Positions 20,914 through 32,798 of a DNA stretch of 64,000 bases are shown here, in pieces. The translations under genes were made by a program, and so were the position numbers. The stretch's first letter is position 1. Each line of letters opens with the position of its first letter. Source of the stretch: Undaria pinnatifida (lineage: Eukaryota > Sar > Phaeophyceae > Laminariales > Alariaceae); contig JABAKD010000025.1 in assembly GCA_012845835.1 (NCBI GenBank), positions 17,721,476-17,785,475 of the forward strand, given 5' to 3'. Under the pieces are notes generated by a model. It made no database searches and was not told where the DNA came from. It was given only the letters and a program-made list of their open reading frames with translations.

Positions 20914-23900
20914 GCAATTGTTGACCTTGTCGCTTTGTGGGGAATTCGAAACGCACATTTTTGGCCGCCAGGGCCACACGCGTGAACCCCCCCCCCCCAG
21001 GGTGTATATGCCCTAGTATGTACCGGCGCGTGCTACGATAGGGTTAGCACTATCTGTTAGTACGATTTTTTCCGACTGACGGGGCTCCTCAACTGAGGAG
21101 ATGAGCCAACATCGTTGCGACAATACCAGTTGTTTTTGTACGATATTACTCATCATACATATACGCCTAGTAGCTATTATATCGCATGGGATAGTTCATC
21201 TTGGTGCACTTTCTTTCTCTACTAAAAATACAGTGTTTATGGTGAGGCGGAGAGCTCCACACGCGAGGAGCCTTGTATTTTCTTGGTGCCAGCCCTATCG
21301 CAGCACGCGTCTATCCATGTTGCAGCATCGGTCCTTACTGCGGGTGCAAAAGTTTGGTCTTGACTTTCTCTAGAGTACTAAATAGATACTCAGATACATT
21401 CGCTACGACGCTCTACATTACCCTGCCCACGCGGATAACCGGGACCCTCGTTCGAAGAGGACAACATTCAGTCGCGTGTTGCTTGTTCACACACACACCT
21501 CCCCCACCGTTGATCACATTGGGCCGCAATACTCAGCAAAGCGCCGCGGCGAACGTCGCGCCCTACGGTGAAAGTTCCGCACGACACTCGTAGCACGTCG
21601 GACAAGGCACATACTTCAAGCGAAAGCTTTAATGGAATGCATCACCGAGCTTCTGAAAAGTGTGGTGCCAATGCACACATATGTGATCGTGTACGACGGT
21701 GCCATCGTCGATCCTTTCGCGTTTGCACAGGAAAACGGTGGGCAGCAGCGACAACCGCGTGGCTCTCTAGACCTCGAACGCTGATGGCGCCGTATGGGAC
21801 AACCTGCTCGTTCAAGTGGAGCCTTTCTTCAAGGGCCTGAGAGAGGTCGGCGCCAGCACGTATGCCAAGGAGGTGAGTGATACTTCACCTGTTGTTGTAT
21901 GCGCCTTCGATCGCGCACTGTCCCCGACCTAGCCGGCGCGATTGGAGGCAGGGCGTACCGTTTATCTTTAATGCCATATCATACCACATGATTCAAAATG
22001 TTAATTCTGGACGGAGTTGATAGTTTTCCCGTGATTCTGGTTTTTGCTCACCGGTCTCACTGCTCTGTTCAGAAAAAAAAATACACGGAAAAGGTTTGAA
22101 CTCCGTCCATAATAAATATTTCACATCAAACCAAGCCCCAGAGCGATCGTTTGGACTATCGCAACAACTCTCCGCGAAAACGTTTTGAATATCGTGTCCA
22201 GAACAGTCTAGAATGTGGTTTTCCGATGGACTAGCCCCACATTATCTTGAGTATTGGCCATTTGTAATCCTTACCGAAAAATAATTATTGATACCACTAG
22301 AAAAGAAAAAATCGTCTGGAACGCGAATCTTCAACTTTACACAGGGCATCGTTGGATACTCACCGCAAGTGAATTGGTGTCTTGGTTCTTTTAATACACC
22401 AATTTACAGCACTGGGAAGCTACAGGGTCTTCCTCAAATGAGGACCCCTGTTGTACCCCTTAGCTGAAGTCGAAACTTGCAGGTAACAACCCATGATCGG
22501 CTTTTGATGTTTTACCCGCGTGTTGTAACCGTAAACCCAGGGATGAACATTTGTCACCCCCGGCTTTGCCTTAATCATATAGTTCAAGTGTAATGCTGCC
22601 CTTATGTAGACCGTTTTACTGCCAATGATTACATGTAATGGTGTTTTTCGTCATCATTTTCACTTCCCAATTTAACCCATGCGAGGTTGTGCCCTCAGCG
22701 GCCTTGCGGGTACCGTAATTATGCGAGTAAACGCCCCTATCGTACCGAACGCCCCGGGGCGCCTTTTTGTTGCGAAAACAGGTAAAATCCGGTGTAAACG
22801 GCCCCTGTCATTACAAAAACGAGAAGAACGCCCTGGCCACACAGCAGTAAACGCCCCCTTATCATTTTTGGGGATAAACGCCCGGGGACCGGGCTGGCAA
22901 AGGCATTTGAGTGTGGGAGATGGAGACGTTTTCGAAGCAGGAAAAGGGATGCTTTACATGTAGTCCGTGCAGGACAGTATGTCCATTTTGTTTTCGATCA
23001 ATAACTTTTGAAATACTGCGAACTGAAAAAAAATCGGCGGCAGCCATGATCGCCAGGGCCGAGGGAATCGCATACTCGGAGTACATTTTTATTTCATTTT
23101 TCCTTCACTAAAATCAAGTAGGTATTGGGTGATCGAGAAAATGCACCCCGAAATATGGCAAAATCAGCCAAAAAATGTGTCATTTTGGACAAAACATTGA
23201 TTTTATCGCGAAGTTTTGTCAATATTAAAAAAAAAAAAAAGGCTGGGCAAATACGAGAGTAATTGTTTCCCGCCCTTTAATTTGAAATCCTAAAGTGTGA
23301 TCTTCGTATTGAAACGAAACTAATTTTCATCTCAGGTTTGTTTTTTTCATGATATCTCGGTCAATTTTGATTATTTTTTTAATCGAAAACATTTCGAACT
23401 TGGCAAATTCTGACACCTGTCGTTTCTCGTCGTAATATTTGACCCCAGAAATATGTACCCACGAGGCGAAACGAATGAGCTTTTACGGTTTATCGACAAC
23501 AAAGAGGCGACAAACATCCGAAGCAAAAACAAAAAACTTTGAAACGCTCCGCGTCGGGATGAGCTTTTCAGTGGTGATTTTATTTTACCAAACACACCGT
23601 GAGACCAGCAGGTACTGGTACCTAGGCGGAAAACATTAAGTACACATTTGGCTGCACGGATCATAGGAAAGTTTATATGTGGGTAGGTGCGTGCTTTGCG
23701 CTACAGCAAAACAGACTAAGTCAGACACGGACAGAGAACCAAACAAGTTTTAGACGTTTTGCCTTTCAAAAGTAATTGTCACGAAACACACGAACGATTA
23801 CCGTGCTAACATACATTGGGACGTGGCGTGTATAACAGCTCGTACTGAGGCCGACTAGTAGGTACATAGCACTTTTCGTCTTTTTCTGGGGTATTTTTTT

Positions 23901-25752
23901 CCCCTTTGTTCCCTCCTTGCGTGTCCAGGTTTTTGGCTCGTGTTTGGATTATCTTATTTTGGTTTTACTTTACTTTATTTTTTTCATTTTATTACCTGGT
24001 ATGTTTCTTTTCCAAGCTTTGGCTCTCCTTTCCGGTTGGGTTGTTTCTTCGATTTCCCCTTCATTTTGTTTGTTTCATTTTTTGTTTTATTTTTATCTTT
24101 GTTTTTATTTGTTTTCTCATTTTGTTTTTGTTTTTTGTTTTTTGTTTTTGTTTTTGTTTATTTCGTATTTCTCTCTTCCAATGTATTTCTGTTGCTGACG
24201 TATGTATGTTGTGCCTGTCGTACCCAGTACTAGGGCGTGACATTGCGTTGTCGAATGCATTACGATGCATTATCTCTGTGTCGTAGCTTGTGACCACAGA
24301 GCTGATCTTTCTAGGGTGAAGAATCAGTACGGACACTGGGTGTGCTGGATGTCGACGAGTAGAAGAACGGTTTAATGTGAAGAACACACACACACACACA
24401 CTGATGTGTACGCGATGATGATGGGCTCGCGTACTGATGGCCAGATAAGAGCCTAGACTACATCGGCGAGGCAAACGTTTGGCCAGTATTATATCATATC
24501 GTGTCCAATCCTCGGCATTGGTACTCCGGGGTCAAACGCCCACATCAAATTTGGCGCGCGAATCGTCTTCGATCCCAACCCTCGCCACTACGGTATCTCC
24601 TGTTCCGAATGAAAACTTTACGAGTTGGTCCGGCCATAAATCAGCGTTCCATTCAATCGCTATTTTTTGCACTCTTTGGACCATATTATAGGTTGAAATG
24701 TGGCTGTTTGGTTCCTGACCCCGCAGCGCCTTTGCACGTGTTCGGAGTTTTGGAATCTGAGATGACTTTGTCGAGAAATGCCATGTGGAGTTACTCCCGT
24801 CGCGTACGGAGAAATCTCGATACTGCGGTCTATACGAACCCCGAAACTCTGTACAGGTGATGACGCTGATCCTCGGTGTGCACATTTCTTGAGGCATGGC
24901 GAAACGATCGATGTCCTCACCATCGCCTAATCCGTTATCTGTCGAGAGATATGAGATGCATATTACCCGCCCGCGATACAAAGATCAGATATTACGATTA
25001 GCGTCCCAAAATCCTGATCCCCCAACTCAAGTTGTAGTTTGTTCATCTAATTATTTTACACGTGGTTCACATCGCTCTCATCTACACGTTACCTGGAGGT
25101 GCATTTTTTTCCGACTTTTTCCGGGTTTTTTTGCCGAAATGTCGAACGTGTTTATCTTGGCACGAAATTCCCCTAGAATTCCCCCGCCACCCTGAAGAAA
25201 CAGAAGTGGGAACCCAGGTAATCGTTTCGTTTTACTCTGAGGAAGCTTCGCATACATTTTTCAGGTCGAAAATCGCAAAAGCGAGTGGGGAAAACGGCGG
25301 CAAGTACCGCCTCGTGATTACGACGGAACCAGCTCGTAGCCAATTTGCAAAGCTCTTACTGTATGCGTGTGGCAGGTTCATGTTTCTTTCTTTTTTTTTT
25401 GGTATCGCCCCCGGGACCAACAGGCCGGATTTTTGCTTTCAGAAAACGCCGCGGCCACACAGTAAACGCCCCTGGGCGTCTTTTTCCGCCTACAAAATTA
25501 TAGCACCCCCGGGCCCGTTTGCTCGCGATGTTTCGGATGTGCCGAGGTAACCAGGTGTCTTCCCGTTCCCCTGTACTTGCCTTCAATTGTATCGTCATCC
25601 CAGCATAAAAACGTTCAGAACCCCGCGGTCGTGATGCCCCAAAATATAGTGATGCTGGTGTCATCACACGCCGGTGCGGTAATGCCAATCACACGACTTT
25701 AATTGCCTACGCGCCATATTCCTTTGCAGATCACCTCGCGGTATGTCGAGAT
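20914..25752. other. long stretch without supported genes
   Basis: No exon supported. 22725-22885 has repeated TAAACGCCC words, which recur at 25460-25480 next to a shared GGCCACACAG. 24050-24170 is a (TTTTG)n-like T-rich tract and 24388-24402 is (CA)n. A 149-codon minus-strand ORF at 24532-24981 is the best unassigned ORF here, but no motif is recognised. Confidence 0.35.
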
Positions 25753-26640
25753 GTGCGCCAAGTGCACTGGTTAACAGAGTGTCGACTTTTGAGACTCCAG
25801 TCTCCACGAACATCCTCGGCTTTCCCGCCCTCTGCCCTATGTTGTATATGCCAGGTGGTAAAATCGGAGTCCCTCGCGACTCTGGGATGTGAGACAACTG
25901 TTGTCGCTTCTGATGCCGATGAGGTACGTCTCCTTCTCGACCAGTTCGAAGCAAAACAAAGGACGGGGAGGCTGCAGCGCAGTGTCACCATAAACCAGAC
26001 GACGCTCACGGCGTCGGTTACTGCCTGTGAGACTGAGGGAAACTCGACCGGAACCTCCGCTGCTGTCGACTCCACCATGCTTCCCCACACATCTCTTGCC
26101 CACTTTGTGGACTTGATAAGGGACCAGAGCATTCACCAACTGCTGCGAGTTACGCCGAAACGCGGGGAAACAAGTACGGCGGGCACCTCGTCGCGTTGGG
26201 GCCTGACGGTTTTTTCCTGTGCACCTGCCTCGAGCTTCTGATCAAGGGGCTGCCCTGTCGTCACTCCATTTTGGCCTTGCTTAACACGCAGATCGCCTTT
26301 AACGGGGCGTGCGTGGCCCCCCGGTGGAGAACCAACGTGACAGATTGGACAATGGAACCGATTGCCTCGAAGCCTGCCAGGCTCGCGGGCGCAAGCGCGG
26401 AGAGCTCGGCAGCACAGCAGCAAATAGCGCTAGGCTCCAGCGTTTTCACTCCTCCAATTGAAAACGTGCGATCAGCGAACTACGCCAACTGCTGCGCATT
26501 CGGCAAGGAGGCCGGAGCACCGCTCAACGGAATAACCACTGTCGAGGGAGCAAACCGCATCCTACGCCACTGCAAAAAGGCTTTATTGGATAGCATCGCC
26601 GTAAAAGAGGAGACGCAACGCGAGGTGGGCCGGACGACGT
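25753..26640 (+). pseudogene. MULE transposase C-terminal part with SWIM zinc finger
   Basis: The first frame (25753 to about 26160) includes DEVRLLLDQFEAKQR and SLAHFVDLIRDQSIHQLLRV. A shift near 26170 leads to the frame with KYGGHLVALGPDGFFLCTC and LELLIKGLPCRHSILALL. This is a SWIM finger, CxCx9CxH, with Cys at 26220, 26226 and 26256 and His at 26262. SWIM fingers close the transposase of many Mutator-like elements. The frame change, lack of an upstream DDE region and run-on into purine-rich DNA mark it as decayed. Confidence 0.7.
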
Positions 26641-26644
26641 TATT

Positions 26645-26925
26645 CAAAGGGATCGCGGCCCAGGAGGATAGAGGGGCTGGGGGAGGGAGGGCCGGGGGGG
26701 GGGGCGAGAGTACCAGGAGGCAGCGAAGGAGCGATAGGAGGGACCGGAGGAGGAATGGGAAGAGGAGGAATGGGAAGTACCGGACGGGGGAGAGGAGCAG
26801 TGAGGCAAGGGGAGCGGAGGAAGCGGGGGACGAGGAGGGGACAGGAGAGCAGGAAGGGGGGACACCGAAGGGGGAAGAGGGTGGAGGGGAGGAGGGACGG
26901 GGAGGGCATCGATGGGCCGCGGCGT
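26645..26925 (+). repeat. polypurine tract
   Basis: About 280 bp of almost pure A/G (GGAGGA, GGGAAG words) on the plus strand. It gives long Arg/Gly/Glu ORFs in plus frames and Pro/Ser ORFs in minus frames, none of which I consider genes. It could form triplex DNA. Confidence 0.75.
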
Positions 26926-29119
26926 GCAATTGGGCGCAGCGGCCAGGGCGCGAACGGGATCGTTGCAGGGGTGGCGGGGGCTGGCGAGCAGGGGGGGGCA
27001 ATTCAGGGTGGCAACGGTCAAGCTGAGCACGGATCGCATCCAGCAGGACAGACACCAAACCTCCATTCTGTTGTTGGCGAAGGTGACGGGGCTGAGCGGG
27101 GAAGGCAGGGTGACGACGGGGTAGGCCCAGGGTTGACGTGCGGTGGAGGGGCTAGACGTGAAACGGGGCATTCGCCGGCTCCGGGCCACGCATGTCACGG
27201 GACGCCAGTCGCAGGCCATTTCCAGCATCAGTGGGGATACGGCATAGGTAGAGTTGGGAGAGTACTCACCCCGCTTGAAAACCGGGCGTCTTTGTCGAAT
27301 ATCGAAGGGGTGGTTTCCTCGCAAGGCTTCGTTTCTAAGGCCCTTCGTTGCGTGATTGAACGAGCGGGAGAATTTTGCGCAAGCACGCCGAAGCGGCGAA
27401 ATGCTTCTTTCCGCCGGCGCGCAGATGATGGCAGCCTCTAGCGCTCCAGTGCAGCCTGGCCCTTCTCCACCCTCTGCTTGTCTGCCCGCCGGCTTGGCGC
27501 GTGAGGAGGATTATGTGACACCTGAGACTACGAGGCACCGAGGAAAGTCTAAAAGGCACCGCACGGGGGCAGGTAGAAGAGTACCTGGTGCTGGACAGAT
27601 GGCATGGAACTCATGATGGTTTCGCGTTTTAGCACTTCGTCGGTGTACGTATATCGCTTTCGTTTTGATCCACCGATGCTGCTGCCATGTACACTGTTGG
27701 TTGTAACAGGAGCAAACAGTAGAAACTCCTTGATAGCACAGTTCTTGTAGCAGGACTACTATTTTCGATGTAGTTGAGGTGAGGCTTGCGGATTGCTGCA
27801 ACTAGTTGCTTGTACCAACCGTACAGTACACCATACACCGGCAACTTGGCGCTGGGGGATGCGCTGCTTACATAGTTCCGGTGTCTATCGGCGATTAACA
27901 AGGACACACGCTACGTACCGCAAGCTTTTTTAGTGGCGGGCTCGTACGCTTTCGATTGAGTTTCAGTATTTCAAGTCGTCGTTGGTTTTCAGGACGGTCG
28001 TATGATTACACCAGGGATGGTAGGTACGGCACACTCCCGCATATCGCTTCTGTTTAGTTGGTCTTGTGCCTAATAACGTCAACACCGGGCATGAAGGAAA
28101 AAGTTGCCCAGGGGATGGAGATCCAAGCCATCGCAGGGGTTTTCAGTCTTTTTTTCGTTATTTGCCTTGTGGAAATCACTATGCTTTCCGAAGCTTTTAT
28201 CTTGTTGCCTGATCAACGAGCTTCCACTTTCATACAGCTCGCTCGCCTTCAGCGGCTGTGTGCTACTGCTGTGCCGTTTTGTTGCTGTGCATTCGTCTTT
28301 TTGAAGGGGCCGTACTGGCGAAACCACCATCACCATCCCTGATTGTTGCGCCCCCCTATTCTCACTTGGTCTCTGGTTGGTACTCCCCTATTCTCACGTG
28401 TATGCAATGGTTGGGTCCCTTTCGTTCTTTGTTTTCTGCTTTGAAGTACAATAATAAAAAAAAACGCTACACTGCTGTTGTCGGGTGCTTACAGGCTGGT
28501 TCAAGCTTATCGCCCCGGATTCCTTGGGAGTCTAATCAATGTCTACGCCGTTTATTTGAGATATATACCCCGATTTTTTGCACGTATTCACTGTTCCTGT
28601 GCCGAACCATTAACGATTTATTTTTTTTGCGCCTTACATTTTGGTTCTTGTATGTTTTTGTATATTTGGGTCTTAAGGGATCCCACATTTCCAACGAAAA
28701 CAGAACAAAAATATATCGTTGAGGGCAAGCAGAGGCACATTCAACACGTGTGTGCAAAATATCAGGGTCTTATCTCTCAAAAGTGGCGTGTACATTTGGG
28801 CTCTTGTGCGGTAAGCGTGCAAATATCACAGCTTCGCAACGTAATTACTAGGTTTCAGTCGAGATTCGACTCTGGGCGTCAAATATAACTATATTGGTCC
28901 TACGCAGTCAGTTCTCCGAATATTTGCGCGAAACTTTGAGCATAAGAAATGCCTCGGAGCGCCTGGAAGCGGCTCGTTCAGAGAAATTTAAGGATCGTTT
29001 GGTATTCGTATCGATATACAACCTCGTTTTTATATTTCCGCCCGGACTAATAAATATACCCGTCTTTGGTAGAATCAGATATTAGACCTGCTACCACTGC
29101 GTTTGGCATTCGCTGAGTG
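26926..29119. other. spacer, no gene supported
   Basis: The purine-rich region fades by 27150. The rest is AT-balanced with short ORFs only. A T-run-rich plus-strand ORF at 28258-28722 is hydrophobic but has no motif. Confidence 0.3.
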
Positions 29120-29650
29120 TTGCACAGGTGCTCCAAGTATACTCGATACTCCGAGTATACTCGGAGTGTCGAGTAATTTTCGTACTCCGAGTACTGAGAC
29201 CCGAGAGTATTAGGGTACTGGAGGCCTAAATACTCGGAGTACTTGGAGTATGAGCAGTACTGAAGCCCCTAATACTGCGAGTACTGCCGGGCATGAGCAG
29301 CACTTATCCTCGAGTACAATCAGTACGCACAGTATCGAGCTGCGAAATACTTGGAGTACTCCGAGTGTCGAGAGTATTGAACCCCGAAATACTGCGAGTA
29401 CACAAAGTACCTCAAGTACTTTTCTCGAAAATACTCTCATTATACTTCCAGGTAATCGAAGCATCTGTGACATGTGAAATGCTATAAACCCCATAACCTG
29501 GAAGTAATGACGGCCTGATCCAGTACAGTTCGTACTCCGATTACTGAGAGTACTAGAGTACTGGCGGCCTAAGTGTTGCGAGTAACTGGGAGTATGAGCA
29601 TTGCTGAAGGCCCAAATACTGCGAGTACAAGGAGTACCCGCAGCATCGGA
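29120..29650. repeat. degenerate GAGTAC repeat, copy 2
   Basis: Same family as 19475-19945: CTCGATACTCCGAGTATAC, GGAGTATGAGCAGTACTGA and CCGAAATACTGCGAGTAC in irregular tandem. It forms the left flank of the LTR element nest. Confidence 0.8.
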
Positions 29651-29651
29651 C

Positions 29652-30156
29652 TGTAATAGCGTGTCAGTATAGCTGGCAATAGGTTCGGTAAGGTAGCCCG
29701 CAGAGTTATGGTTTATTGGCCACAAGAAGATTCTCTTAAACGGAATATTCTAAGTGGAGCCGACAACCCGTAGAATCTAGATAGCTTATACCACAAGAGC
29801 GTTCTCGGTAATGGAACGTTCTTCCCCTGGACAAGGTAGATAGAAGTAAGCGCGTTAAGCGCTCATGGCAATATAGAATATCTAGGAGAAAGTTCCTCGT
29901 ACGTTCCATAGGTAAAGGTCCAGAAGAGAGCACAGCAGCAATAATGCTGGGGTGAAGCGAACTCTGTGAGCTTCACCCCCCCCCAGCGCTCTCACTCCTC
30001 CTCCTCCTCCTCCTTCTCCTTTCCTGTCTCCTCGAGCTTCTCATGGCTCAATGTCAGTAATAAAAAATCTAAAAGAAGAACCGGTGCTGTCTCCAAGCGA
30101 AGCTGATACCCCTGCGTCTCTTCCCTCTCACCTTCCGGCACCACGACTCTTTCACA
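29652..30156 (+). repeat. outer element 5' LTR
   Basis: 505 bp. Includes CCTCCTCCTCCTCCTCC microsatellite near 29997. Lacks the 20-21-bp internal tandem duplication seen in the 3' LTR. Confidence 0.85.
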
Positions 30157-30159
30157 ATA

Positions 30160-30219
30160 TGGCGTCGTCGGCAGGACACGAACCTGCGCGTGAAATCACA
30201 ATGGGTTTCGAATAAAAGT
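30160..30219 (+). other. extended tRNA-Ser-complementary primer-binding site
   Basis: TGGCGTCGTCGGCAGG begins 3 nt after the LTR. Its complement continues beyond a normal 18-nt primer site. It gives acceptor strand CGACGAC-G-CCA, T-arm GCAGGTTCGTGTCCTGC, a long variable arm GTGATTTCAC and an anticodon stem/loop part with TTCGAAA (anticodon CGA). The long variable arm identifies tRNA-Ser. The 5' half of the tRNA is not convincingly present. Confidence 0.75.
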
Positions 30220-30436
30220 ACGCAAGCGTCGGGCTCTTGGCCGAAAGGCAGAAGAGAAAGAGCCTGAAACGAGAAATAACAAAGAACACTGCCTAAACTC
30301 ATGTCAGGGCCCGCAAGGTTGGACCTGGAAGGCTAACGTGGGACCATTGGTCGAAAGGCAAAACTATAAAGAACCAGTACGCTGAGGTGTAACGGAAGCA
30401 CAGGGGCCGTAATGTGGGACCTATGAGGCTAGCATA
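30220..30436 (+). other. outer element interior, left part
   Basis: Non-coding. A weak tRNA D-arm-like GGCCAAGAG complement occurs near 30235-30245. AAAGGCA and GTGGGACC.A.GAGGCTA.C words repeat. Ends at the copia target site AAGCC. Confidence 0.5.
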
Positions 30437-30441
30437 AAGCC

Positions 30442-30859
30442 TGTTGGTAAACTCGTGGCTTCTGGGGGAAAGATGTTGTATTATTGAGCAATTGCCCTTC
30501 TGAGACAGGTAGGCAAGGTGGAGTGAACAGGGTGGGGGCGCTCGTGGGCGCGCACAACCTCACCCTCCGTACCACAAACAATACCCCTAACATGACAATA
30601 GCCTGATAGTCAGATCTACAGCAACAATGCCTCAACCTTCCTACTGGATAAGTGTCCAATGTACCACATACCAATGTACCGACACACACCTACGGTCCAT
30701 TGTATAGCTCGTACTTGTGTACAACCTACCGAAGTACCACAAAGAATATTCCCAGAATATCCAGCATCAACTTACTACAATTGACAATTCAATATTCAAA
30801 CTATCCAATCAGATGATCTACAGCAGCTCGGCCGATACACACTGCCGCTATCACCAACA
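30442..30859 (-). repeat. copia 3' LTR
   Basis: 418 bp, TGTTGG...CCAACA on the plus strand. Immediately internal, the minus strand reads TAGGGAGGG, a short polypurine tract (30860-30868). Confidence 0.93.
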
Positions 30860-30868
30860 CCCTCCCTA
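30860..30868 (-). promoter_or_regulatory. copia polypurine tract
   Basis: TAGGGAGGG on the minus strand directly abuts the 3' LTR, where the plus-strand DNA primer is expected. Confidence 0.7.
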
Positions 30869-30881
30869 GGGGCTGTTGTAT

Positions 30882-31280
30882 CTACCAGACCCACAACATG
30901 CAGTATGACAAACAAAAATAATTCAGACTCCTACTTCCTACAGCCCAATGCAAAGTCACGGTGAACTTCAAAATACTTCTCGGCAGAGCCTTCGTGAGGA
31001 TGTCCGCATGTTGTTTTTCGCTGGGAACATGCGTGATCTCGATCACACCCTCCTCGGTCAGATTTCTAAGAAAGTGGTGCCTCACGTCGATGTGCTTACT
31101 CCTGCTCGAGCTAAGCGGATTCTCTGCAAGCGCAATCGCTCCCTCGTTGTCCTCAAGGACGTCAATTTTACGAGGCTCTACACTAGGCCTCAAGAACTGA
31201 AGCATTCCGTTCACAAACAGAGACTCCTTCACACCATCGCCCATCGCAAGATACTCTGCCTCAGAAGTCGACTGCGAAAC
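30882..31280 (-). pseudogene. copia RNase H segment after a stop
   Basis: Same frame as the upstream RT ORF, separated by TGA at 31283-31281. Contains STSEAEYLAMGDG, VLEDNEGAIALAENPLSS, SRSKHIDVRHHFLR and QHADILTKALP. The catalytic acidic residues of copia RNase H are present (DAD upstream, E in SEAEY, D in LEDNEG, D in HADIL). RNase H degrades the RNA strand during reverse transcription. Confidence 0.9.
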
Positions 31281-32798
31281 TCATTTCTGCGTCCAACAAA
31301 GCCAAGCTACAAGACAGGCAGTCACAATAACTTGTGCTCCCGAAACTGATCTACGGTCAGTAGCCTTGCTGGCAAAGTCTGCATCTACGTACGCCAACGT
31401 GCCTACGTCATCAACCGTACTGTCTCTCTTGTACTTCAGAGTTAGATGTGCCGTTTCAAGAAGATAGTTCAGAATCTTCTGAGCTGCCTTCCAGTCTCTC
31501 TTCTTTGGCTCATGAGAGTGCCTCGCCACCGCCCGCACAGCATTCGAGATGTCGGGCCTCGTCCCATTGGCGACCCACATCAGGCACCCCACCACCTCTC
31601 GGAACGGCACATCTCCTGCCTCCTCATCCTCCATCACGGACCTGTTATCGTTAGCAGGGGAAGCAGGGATCGGGCTGGTGCGACAAATTTTGAATCTCTC
31701 AAGCACACACCTGATGTAACTCTCCTGAGAAATCTCAATCGTGCCAGCCTCGCGGTCGCGAATAAATGTGCAACCAAGAAAGAGCTTGACCTCACCCAAA
31801 TTCTTCGTAGGAAGAGAATCGCCTAGAGCTTCTACAACCACCTTGGCAAGACTCTTAGTTCCTGCATACAGAATGTCATCCACGTGAATCGCGACCATCC
31901 CTATCACCTCGTCTCCCATCATGAAACGCAGCACACAGGGGTCACACAGAGACTGCTCGAAACCAATCCTCTTTAGATCCGATACTAGCCTCTTGCAAAA
32001 TGTTCTAGATGCCTGCTTCAATCCGTACAAACTCTTGTTCAGACGGACAACCTTTCCTGACATCGAACCACAGCCAGGAGGCAACTTCATGAACACCTCG
32101 TGATCCAACTTCGACTGAACAAACGCCTGCTCAATGTCCCAGTGGAGTAATTCCACATCATACTTGCACGCCAATGCTACCAACAATCGAATTGATGCAA
32201 GATTTGCAGTAGGCGGGAAAGTTTCAAGATAGTCTACACCATACTTCTGCCTGAAGCTCTTCGCGACAAGCCTAGCCTTGGCCTTCACTATCTTCCCTGT
32301 TTCGTCTGCTTTCCATTTGAAAACCCATCTAGCATCTATCACGTTACAGCCTATTGGGATCTTTACCGCTAACGTGAACGTTCCTGCCCTTATCAAGCCT
32401 TCAACTTCTGCAGACATGGCTCCATCCCAAATCGTGGCGTACTTCGATTGCCGGGCTTCTTGATAGCTATCAGGCTCAGACTCTACGTCCTGCACTAGTT
32501 CTTTCGGCAATTCCACTGCGTCACCTGCTCTCTGCTCCGCCAACAGCGCATATGTTATCTCTGTTGCGCAGACGGGCCCTAGAGTGGCCACAAGGCCAGA
32601 CACATTCTGCTGGTTAAGTACACGGGTTTGCGCGCGAGTTTTACCTTTTCTTACTTCATCATTCTCACGCACAGGGTTGCTGAAATCAGCTAGCTCAGCT
32701 ACATGCCGCGGACGACGAGCAACTGGAGGAGATGCCTCTGCCTCTGCCTCCTGCCCTCCCGGCCCTACAGACTTTGTATCCTGCTCTTCAGGACCCAC
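31281..32798 (-). pseudogene. copia reverse transcriptase
   Basis: A 505-codon stretch between in-frame stops. It begins with a Pro/Gln-rich linker, then YGVDYLETFPPTANLASIR, HWDIEQAFVQSKLDHEVF, LNKSLYGLKQASRTF, GMVAIHVDDILYAG (catalytic box HVDD in place of YVDD), a connection region with GCLMWVANGTRPDISNAV, and the RNase H start YVDADFASKATDRRS. The frame is continuous with integrase upstream (stop TAG at 32801-32799) and RNase H downstream, so each stop is a single-codon lesion. Confidence 0.93.

Noticed and set aside
23906-24286. Hydrophobic membrane protein ORF (Phe/Leu-rich)
   Set aside because: Produced by T-rich simple sequence in all three plus frames. Not specific to one frame.
24532-24981. 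149-codon minus-strand ORF as a gene
   Set aside because: No motif, splice border or repeat relative that supports coding. Left unannotated.
26644-27324. 226-codon minus-strand and 228/276-codon plus-strand ORFs
   Set aside because: They arise from the stop-poor polypurine/polypyrimidine tract and have no domain beyond the SWIM part at 26220.
30160-30245. Intact tRNA-Ser gene on the minus strand
   Set aside because: Only the 3' half is convincing. The 5' acceptor strand and anticodon-stem partner are missing and the position fits a primer-binding site.
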